A stretch of DNA of 64,000 nucleotides from Deltaproteobacteria bacterium. Its GTDB lineage: Bacteria; Myxococcota_A; UBA9160; PR03. Below, in pieces: positions 58,130 to 64,000 of this stretch. The stretch is from contig JAPSFT010000009.1 of NCBI GenBank assembly GCA_035063765.1, positions 62,001 through 126,000 of the forward strand. Reading direction: 5' to 3'. A program made the translations under genes and the position numbers. The number at the start of each line of letters is the position of its first letter. Position 1 is the first letter of the stretch. A model generated the notes under the pieces. The model saw nothing but the letters and a program-made list of their open reading frames with translations. It did not search any database and was not told the origin of the DNA.

Positions 58130-58819
58130 ATGACAGGACGGGCGGATCCGGGCCGCAGATCGCTTCTCGAACGCTACCGCGCGAAGCGCTTCGCCTGGCT
58201 GTTCTTCACCTTGCTGCTGGCGTTGGCTCTTCACCCCATCTTCGAGGCGGCGCTGCCCCGCCTGCATCCGATGGACTGGCTGCTGGGGCTCACCCTGGCG
58301 GTCGCGGTCGCCGGCGTGGAGCAGGGTCGCCACACCCGCGCGTTGCTGGTGCTCGCTGCCGGCTTCGTCGCGGCGCGGCTCCTGGACCCGCTGCTCGGAG
58401 ACGCCCGCCTGCACTCGCTCAGTCAGCTCTGCTGGGCAGCGGCGAGCATGATCGCGGCGGCGCTCTGCGTCCGCCACGCCTTCCGCTCGCGCGGCGCCGG
58501 AACGGACGCCGAGCGGATCTTCGCCGCGCTCGACGCCTACCTGCTGGCCGGGCTTGCGTTCGGCAGCCTCTACTGGGTGCTCGAGCGCGAGCTGCCGGGC
58601 TCGTTCGGGCCGGCGCCGCTCGAGCTGACACCGCAGCTCGCGGTCTACGTGAGCCTGGCGACCATGAGCACGCTCGGACCCGGAAACGTCGTCGCGATGA
58701 ACGGGCCCGCGCGCGGGCTCATGACCTTCGAAGCCGTCGCTGGCCAGATCTATCTAGCGGTGCTCGTGGCGCGGCTCGTGAGCCTGTACGGACAGCCGAA
58801 GGGGGGCCAGGCGGGTTGA
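58130..58819 (+). CDS. ion-channel-like membrane protein
   Basis: This 229-residue protein has about five hydrophobic helices in the first 150 residues. A pore module follows: 'YVSLATMSTLGPGNVVAMN' (pore helix and filter near residue 181), then the last helix 'FEAVAGQIYLAVLVARLVSLY'. The arrangement is that of two-helix potassium channel pores, but the filter reads TLGPG-N instead of T-x-GYG-D. An alternative ATG is 58115. Ion choice is unknown. Confidence 0.75.
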   Translation: MTGRADPGRRSLLERYRAKRFAWLFFTLLLALALHPIFEAALPRLHPMDWLLGLTLAVAVAGVEQGRHTRALLVLAAGFVAARLLDPLLGDARLHSLSQLCWAAASMIAAALCVRHAFRSRGAGTDAERIFAALDAYLLAGLAFGSLYWVLERELPGSFGPAPLELTPQLAVYVSLATMSTLGPGNVVAMNGPARGLMTFEAVAGQIYLAVLVARLVSLYGQPKGGQAG

Positions 58820-59417
58820 GGGCGCCGGCGCACCGCGCCGCAGCCGGCCGATCCCGGGACGTAGCTGGTCCAGCCCGGCGTCGCGTCACCGATCACGAGC
58901 TGCGTGATCGGCGCGGCGTCCGTCCGCGAGATCCGCCGGAAGATCCGGCGAGTCGACGCATTGTCGGATACGGAACACAGGCCCACGTCCATCGCCTTGG
59001 CAAGCTCACGCCTCTGGCCGCGCCGCTCGACTCCAAGGTCTCGAACGCCCTTGGCCGGTGAAGCGAGCGGCGTTGCTCGAGCACAGCACCATCCACCTCA
59101 CGGGACGCGTCATTGTCGCGACGGAAGGAAGGGCCTGGAATGCAGGGTTGATCCCGTCACCCGACGAAAGGCCCGTGAAGGGTCGTCTCCCTCTCGGCTG
59201 CGAACGCGGCATGACGTCGGAACCCGGGCGGGGGGACCGGCGATCGCAGCTCGCGCAGCGCCAGGCGCCACCCTGTGGCCGGGAAGCGCACGCCCCCCGA
59301 GGTGTCGTCACGAGGGGTGGAATTCCCGCGCTTTCCCCCGCCCGTTCCCGTATGATCCGGCCCGTGCTGCGAGATCCGCGTGCCCCCCCGGCCCGTGGAA
59401 GCGCGCCGGAGGGCCCC
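58820..59417. other. 598-base gap carrying repeat copy 2
   Basis: No supported gene. It contains the 41-bp dispersed repeat (58938-58978) and, at the right end, the GGAGGG ribosome-binding site of the PHP-domain gene. The long plus-strand frames running through it have no coding character. Confidence 0.5.
58938..58978 (+). repeat. dispersed 41-bp repeat, copy 2
   Basis: Same orientation as 15329-15369, 35 of 41 bases identical; the six changes are all in the central 14 bases. It lies 118 bases after the channel gene in a non-coding gap. Confidence 0.6.
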
Positions 59418-62400
59418 ATGAAGCTGCGTCACGTCCTGCTCACCCCGTTCCTGCTCGTCCCGTTCGCCCTCGGGAGCACCTGCGAGCCGGCGATCGTCTC
59501 CGTGAGCCCCGGCGACGGAACGGTGATCGCGACGCCGAGCTTCCAGGTGCAGGTGGAGCTCGGATCGACCGCGGTACCCGCGACGCTGGAGGTGACGCTG
59601 AACGGCGTGCCGCTGGCCATGACCGGCGGGCCTCCGTCCTACGCCGCCACGCTGGTGCCGGGCGCGCCGCTGCTCGACGACAACCATCTCGCCGTCTCGG
59701 TGAATCTGACCAGCGGCGTGCGCTTCACGGAGAACCGGCACTTCGTCTACGCGCCGCCCAAGGCCCGCGCGCGCCGCATCACGTCCGAGAGCGAGCGGAT
59801 CCGGGGCCCTCTCGGCCACAGCCGGATCGGCGACTGGCTGCTCGAGAACGACGTCGCGCGCTTCGCGGTCCAGGACGCCCCGCAGCGCGACCTGCACAGC
59901 GTCGGGCAGTACGGCGGCAACCTGATCGACGCCGAGCTCGTCGGCCGCGAGGACCGGGACGCCTTCTTCGAGGTGCAGCCGGCGATCAACGTCGAGACGG
60001 TCCTGAACGCCGAGTTCGTGGAGGTGGTGAACGACGGCCAGGACGGCACGGCGGCGATCCTGCGCGCCTGCGGTCCCGACGACCTGAACGACTACATCAA
60101 CCCCTCGTCCCAGCTGTCCTCGCTCGGCCTCACGCTCCCCAACTTCCTGGCCGCCGCCGACGATCGCGACTACGACGTCGAGGCGTGCACCGAGTACCGG
60201 CTCGAGCCCGGCGACCGCCACGTGGCGATGGAGACGACCGTCACGAGCTACGAGCCGGTGCCGATCGTCCAGTACGTCGGGTACTACATCAACGGGATGG
60301 GCACGCTCGAGCAGTTCATCCGCGGCGGGCTCCCGCCGATGGGTCTCGGCGAGCCGCTGCTCAGCCCGATCACCGAGGTGCTCGGCTTCTTCGGCTACGA
60401 CAGCAGCGAGGGCATCGACTACGGCCTCGTGCCGATCGCCTTCGCGGGCGGCCAGCCCTCGTCGAGCTCCTTCAGCACCTCGGGCGTCAGCTTCATGATG
60501 CACAGCCAGAACCTCGTCTTCGTGCTCGCGGCCGACGCCCCTGCCGTCTTCGCGGTCCCGGCCAACGGCTCGAAGTCGTTCCTCAGCTACTTCAGCGTGG
60601 GCGACGGCAGCGTCGCCAACAGCGTCGGCCTCGAGGCCGAGGTGAAGGGCCTCGCCACCGGCCGGATCGAGGGCTGCGTGACCGTGGCCGGCGCGCCGGC
60701 GCCCGGCGCACGGGTGGCGGTGGGGCCGCTCGCGAGCGGCCGCATCCGGACGCTCACGGCCCACTTCGTGACGGACGCGGCCGGTTGCTACGGCGGCCGC
60801 ATCGAGGCCGGCACCTACGGGCTTGCCGGCGCCCGCGACGGCGTGCCCTACGAGGGCGGGGGGCTCGCCCCGACCTATCACACCGTGACGGTGCCCGCGG
60901 GCGGCACGGTCGTGCAGGACATCGCGCTGCCCGCCACGGGCCGCGTGCGCGTGGCGGTCGCCGACGAGAACGGCGCGCCGCTCCCGGCGCGCGTCAGCGT
61001 GGTCGGGGCGATCACCGTGACGAGCTCGTCGGATCCGCGCTACGGCACCTCGAACCCGAGCCCAGACCCGCTCTTCCTGCTCTCCGTGCTCAGCGCCAAC
61101 GACACGCGCACGGGTATGTTCTACGACCAGACCGATCGGCCGACCCCGGGCTACGCGAAGGTCGCCTACGCCGACGCGAGCGGCGTCGCGGAGTTCGACC
61201 TCCAGCCCGGCAGCTACGAGGTCGTGGTCTCGCGCGGCGACGAGTATTCGGTCCACCGGCAGCCGGTCACGACCACGGCCGGGGTGACCACCACGGTGGA
61301 CGCCCGGATCGCCCGCGTGCTGGACACGCCGGGCTTCGTGTCCGCCGACTTCCACGTGCACATGCTGAACAGCCCGGACGCGCGGGTGGCGCTCACGACG
61401 CGCGCGCTCTCCTTCGCGGCGGAGGGCGTGGAGAACCTGGTCGCCACCGACCACGACGCGATCACCGACCTCAACCCGACGATCGCTTCGATGGGGCTCG
61501 CGCCGTACCTGATCTCGACGATCGGCGAGGAGATCACCTCCTTCGACTACGGGCACTTCAACTCGTATCCGCAGGGCGTGGACCCGACGCGGGTGTCGAA
61601 CGGCTCGACGGACTGGGGCGGGGCGGCGCCGATCGGCGAGGACTTCCCGAGCCTTGGCAACTACGTGCTCACGCCCGCCCAGATCGAGGCTGCCGCGCTC
61701 GCGAAGCCGCAGAACGCGGGGCTCGAGACGGTGGTCCAGGTCAACCACATCGGGAGCCACTTCGGCCCGCTGCAGATCGACACCGGCGTGACGCCGCCGC
61801 AGTCGTTCCTCCCCGATCCGACGATCTTCCGGCTCGATCCGTCGGTCGCGAACTTCTTCCATCCCTTCAAGGCGCTCGAGCTGTGGAACGGCAACCACAA
61901 CTCGCACCAGAACCGCTTCCTGAACGAGTGGATCGGGATCTGGATGAACCTGCTCAACCAGGGCTACGCGACCACGGCGCTCGCGGCCACCGACACCCAC
62001 ACCGTGCTCAACCTCGACAGCGCCGGGGCGCGGAGCTGGACGGCCTCGTCCACGGACGATCCGCCCGCGATCCTGCCGGCGCAGGTCGGGCAGGCGGTGA
62101 AGACCCAGCGGCTGGTCGGCGGGCAGGGCCTGTACGTCCAGACCCGCCTCGTCGCCGGCCCGGCCACGGCGCACCTCGGGCTCGGGGGCGACACCCTGGT
62201 GACCACCAACACCGGCTCCGTGGATCTCGAGATCCGGGTCCAGGCCCCGGTCTGGGCGCCCTACGATCGGATCGAGATCTACCGCAACGCGCAGACCGCC
62301 GTCACCGGGACCACCGGCGGCACGCCGACCTCCTACAGCGCCATCCCGAGCCAGGTGCTGACGCTCGGCGGCGGCGACTTTGCTCGCGCCACGGTGAACG

Positions 62401-62699
62401 TGCACCCCTCCGTGCCAGGCGCCGAGCGCTACGAGACCAACCTCGTGGTCCCGCTCACCGGCCTCAGCGCGGACGAGTGGGTGGTGGTGGTCGCGCGCGG
62501 GACGGTCGGCAACTCGCCGCCGATGTTCCCGATCTACGGCGGCAACCTGAACGTCGGTGGCAACCTGACGCTCGCGAACCTCACCACGCTCGACCCGGCC
62601 GAGTCCGGGGTGCGCGCGCTCGGCTTCACGAACGCGCTGTACGTCGACGTCGACGGCAACGGCGTCTTCGATCCGCCGGGCGTCCAGGTCGCGCCCTGA
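59418..62699 (+). CDS. large secreted PHP-domain (CehA/McbA-like) protein
   Basis: This 1093-residue protein starts at ATG 59418, fixed by GGAGGG and by a signal peptide (MKLRHVLLTPFLLVPFALGS). It has an N-terminal Ig-like domain and a long beta-rich part. Carboxypeptidase-regulatory-like modules follow ('GRIEGCVTVAGAPAPGARV', 'TGRVRVAVADENGAPLPARV'). The PHP metal site has 'DFHVHMLNSPDA' (near 644), 'LVATDHDAITDL', 'GEEITSFDYGHFN' and later 'ATDTHTVLN'. The C-terminus ends in 'VDVDGNGVFDPP'. PHP proteins of this type are phosphoesterases or carboxyl-hydrolases. It is coupled to the next gene. Confidence 0.85.
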   Translation: MKLRHVLLTPFLLVPFALGSTCEPAIVSVSPGDGTVIATPSFQVQVELGSTAVPATLEVTLNGVPLAMTGGPPSYAATLVPGAPLLDDNHLAVSVNLTSGVRFTENRHFVYAPPKARARRITSESERIRGPLGHSRIGDWLLENDVARFAVQDAPQRDLHSVGQYGGNLIDAELVGREDRDAFFEVQPAINVETVLNAEFVEVVNDGQDGTAAILRACGPDDLNDYINPSSQLSSLGLTLPNFLAAADDRDYDVEACTEYRLEPGDRHVAMETTVTSYEPVPIVQYVGYYINGMGTLEQFIRGGLPPMGLGEPLLSPITEVLGFFGYDSSEGIDYGLVPIAFAGGQPSSSSFSTSGVSFMMHSQNLVFVLAADAPAVFAVPANGSKSFLSYFSVGDGSVANSVGLEAEVKGLATGRIEGCVTVAGAPAPGARVAVGPLASGRIRTLTAHFVTDAAGCYGGRIEAGTYGLAGARDGVPYEGGGLAPTYHTVTVPAGGTVVQDIALPATGRVRVAVADENGAPLPARVSVVGAITVTSSSDPRYGTSNPSPDPLFLLSVLSANDTRTGMFYDQTDRPTPGYAKVAYADASGVAEFDLQPGSYEVVVSRGDEYSVHRQPVTTTAGVTTTVDARIARVLDTPGFVSADFHVHMLNSPDARVALTTRALSFAAEGVENLVATDHDAITDLNPTIASMGLAPYLISTIGEEITSFDYGHFNSYPQGVDPTRVSNGSTDWGGAAPIGEDFPSLGNYVLTPAQIEAAALAKPQNAGLETVVQVNHIGSHFGPLQIDTGVTPPQSFLPDPTIFRLDPSVANFFHPFKALELWNGNHNSHQNRFLNEWIGIWMNLLNQGYATTALAATDTHTVLNLDSAGARSWTASSTDDPPAILPAQVGQAVKTQRLVGGQGLYVQTRLVAGPATAHLGLGGDTLVTTNTGSVDLEIRVQAPVWAPYDRIEIYRNAQTAVTGTTGGTPTSYSAIPSQVLTLGGGDFARATVNVHPSVPGAERYETNLVVPLTGLSADEWVVVVARGTVGNSPPMFPIYGGNLNVGGNLTLANLTTLDPAESGVRALGFTNALYVDVDGNGVFDPPGVQVAP

Positions 62700-63961
62700 G
62701 AGTTCGCTGCGCGCTCTGGGCCTTCGTTGCGCTCGCCACCGCGCTGGCCGGTGGGGCGTCGGGCGCGCCCCCGGCGGCGGGCGCGCCCCCGGCGGCGGGC
62801 GGCCACGAGCTGCTGTCCGCTGCCGAGGGCGCCTCCGTGGTCGTCGTGGGCCGCGTCGGGGCGCCCGGGCCGTTGGACCGCAACGGCTGGCGCGCGACGC
62901 TGGTGGTGGAGCGCACGCTCGTCGGGCCGCACGCGCCCGGCGAGCCCCTCGTGATTGCGTGGGAGGAGCTGGGCTCGCGGCGGCCGCCGCGCTTCGCGGA
63001 CGGCGCGCGGGTCCTCGTGGCGCTCGAGCCGCTGCCGCCAGGCTCGCTGTGGACGAAGCGCTTCCCGCTGCGCGACGCCCTCGCGATCGCCGCGCGCGGC
63101 GAGGGCTTCCTGCGCGATCCCGACCCGGTGACCCTCGACGGTCTCGAGGCCTGGCTGCGACTACCCGGCGAGGAGCGCGGTGGGCCGCCGGGCGTCGAGG
63201 CGCTCGCGCGCCTGGCAGCGGGCGGGGAGCCGCGGGTCGCCAGCGCCGCCCTCGCGCGGCTCGACGGGACGCCGGGGCTCGCCGAGGCCACGGGCGGCGC
63301 GGCCGACGCGGCGCTCGCGCAGCTCGTGACGGACGGCGGGCGGCCGCTCGAGCTGCGCCGCGCCGCGATCGCGCTCGCCGGCCGGCGGAGCCTCGAGGCG
63401 CTCGTGCCGACCCTCGAGGCGATCGCGACAGCACCCTCTCCGCTGCAGGGTGACGCCCTCGACGCGCTCGGGCAGATGCGGGGTGGGCTCGCGCCCACCC
63501 ACGTCGCGGAGCTCCTCCACGCCGCGGATCCTTCGGTGCGCGCGGCGGCCGTGCGCCGCTCGGGTCCGGCGATCGACGGCGGCCGGCTGCGCTCGCTCTT
63601 GCGCAACGACCCGGCCGGTGAGGTGCGGGCCGCCGCCGCCTTGACGCTGGCCGCGCGCGAGGCGTCCGGCGCCAGCGACGACCTCGTGCGGGCGCTCCGG
63701 GACGACGCGCCGCCGGTCCGTCAGGCTGCGATGCAGGCGCTCGCGATGCTCGGCCCGGGCGGGATCCCGGCCCTCCAGCGCGAGATCTGGGAGGCGGCGC
63801 CGGCGGACCCGTCCGCGAAGCCGGCCACGGCGGTCCTCACCCTCGGCCTGCTCGGCCCGGAAGGCGTCGCGGAGCTCGAGCGCATCGCTCACGAGCACCC
63901 GAGCCTTCAGGTCCGCCGGCTCGCGGAGCTCGCGCTCGGCCGCCTCCCCGAAGACCACTGA
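62696..63961 (+). CDS. exported HEAT-repeat protein
   Basis: This 421-residue protein is read from a probable CTG at 62696 that overlaps the previous stop (CTGA); no ATG, GTG or TTG serves, and this start gives a proper signal peptide ('RVRCALWAFVALATALAGG'). A beta-type domain (about 40-140) is followed by HEAT-like repeats ('ADPSVRAAAVRRSGP', 'GEVRAAAALTLAAREA', 'APPVRQAAMQALAMLG', 'LQVRRLAELALG'). It is probably a scaffold working with the PHP protein. A 16-bp tandem duplication at 62764-62795 encodes APPAAGAPPAAG. Confidence 0.75.
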   Translation: MRVRCALWAFVALATALAGGASGAPPAAGAPPAAGGHELLSAAEGASVVVVGRVGAPGPLDRNGWRATLVVERTLVGPHAPGEPLVIAWEELGSRRPPRFADGARVLVALEPLPPGSLWTKRFPLRDALAIAARGEGFLRDPDPVTLDGLEAWLRLPGEERGGPPGVEALARLAAGGEPRVASAALARLDGTPGLAEATGGAADAALAQLVTDGGRPLELRRAAIALAGRRSLEALVPTLEAIATAPSPLQGDALDALGQMRGGLAPTHVAELLHAADPSVRAAAVRRSGPAIDGGRLRSLLRNDPAGEVRAAAALTLAAREASGASDDLVRALRDDAPPVRQAAMQALAMLGPGGIPALQREIWEAAPADPSAKPATAVLTLGLLGPEGVAELERIAHEHPSLQVRRLAELALGRLPEDH

Positions 63962-64000
63962 GGCCACTCCGCAGGGCGATGGCGCCCGCGCGCGCCTCGA

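Noticed and set aside
58904-62695. Upstream extension of the HEAT-repeat frame into a 1685-residue protein
   Set aside because: The part before 62696 is Arg/Gly/Pro-rich nonsense in another frame of the PHP-domain gene, which has a good start, signal peptide and motifs.

Overview
The window is a very GC-rich (by eye about 70 % or more) chromosomal segment from a Gram-negative bacterium. Outer-membrane biology is shown by tolQRAB-cpoB, lipoproteins and two PEP-CTERM proteins. Other markers are twitching-type pilus ATPases, sigma-32, tmRNA/SmpB, and a serine palmitoyltransferase beside a ketosphinganine-reductase-like enzyme. This mix fits a delta-proteobacterium-like lineage (Myxococcota, Binatota or a relative); the sequence alone does not name a species. 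Genes are tightly packed, and many neighbours overlap by four bases of the NTGA type (ATGA, GTGA, probably once CTGA), so GTG, TTG and probably CTG starts are common. Left part (1-36.5 kb), housekeeping: two polytopic membrane proteins (one cut by the window edge); a secreted GH3 beta-glucosidase with a PEP-CTERM tail; a minus-strand run spt-holB-metG-tatD-suhB; divergently a KDSR-like reductase and a bactofilin; an NfuA-type domain; a fused molybdopterin synthase (moaX) with moaB; a secreted metallopeptidase; DUF99; acylphosphatase; M20 amidohydrolase; rpoH; cytochrome c; pepA; tolQRAB-cpoB (no pal seen); dksA-tsaD-rsmA-pilZ; panBCD-smpB; a metzincin lipoprotein; two PilT-type ATPases; and an acyl-CoA dehydrogenase. 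Middle part (36.6-55.0 kb), accessory: a NERD-UvrD helicase, then a complete tmRNA gene (39104-39465) whose 3' end is overlapped antisense by a decayed serine recombinase (catalytic domain missing, frameshift). Beyond it lie a small gene, a MerR-like regulator with two almost identical 19-bp dyad operators, and a compact defence operon. That operon runs HTH protein, hsdM, hsdS, DUF3644, hsdR, a RecQ-like helicase fused to a phosphoribosyltransferase-like domain, and a DprA-like protein. The last two resemble the ShosT/ShosA pairing of known anti-phage systems, with a helicase added. A 2.4-kb IS66-family element with recognisable terminal inverted repeats closes this region and cuts off the C-terminal fragment of another HTH-ended protein. 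Right part (55.1-64 kb), chromosome-like again: a PEP-CTERM protein, a VOC/PhnB-like protein, a small membrane protein, a YfdX-like periplasmic protein, a potassium-channel-like protein with an unusual filter, and a very large secreted PHP-domain protein coupled to a HEAT-repeat protein. An imperfect 41-bp dispersed repeat occurs at 15329 and 58938. How the parts work together: the middle region reads as a genomic island anchored at ssrA, carrying restriction plus a candidate second defence layer. The flanking genes encode envelope upkeep (Tol, PEP-CTERM, sphingolipid synthesis), translation quality control (smpB, ssrA, tsaD, rsmA) and cofactor synthesis (pantothenate, molybdopterin).
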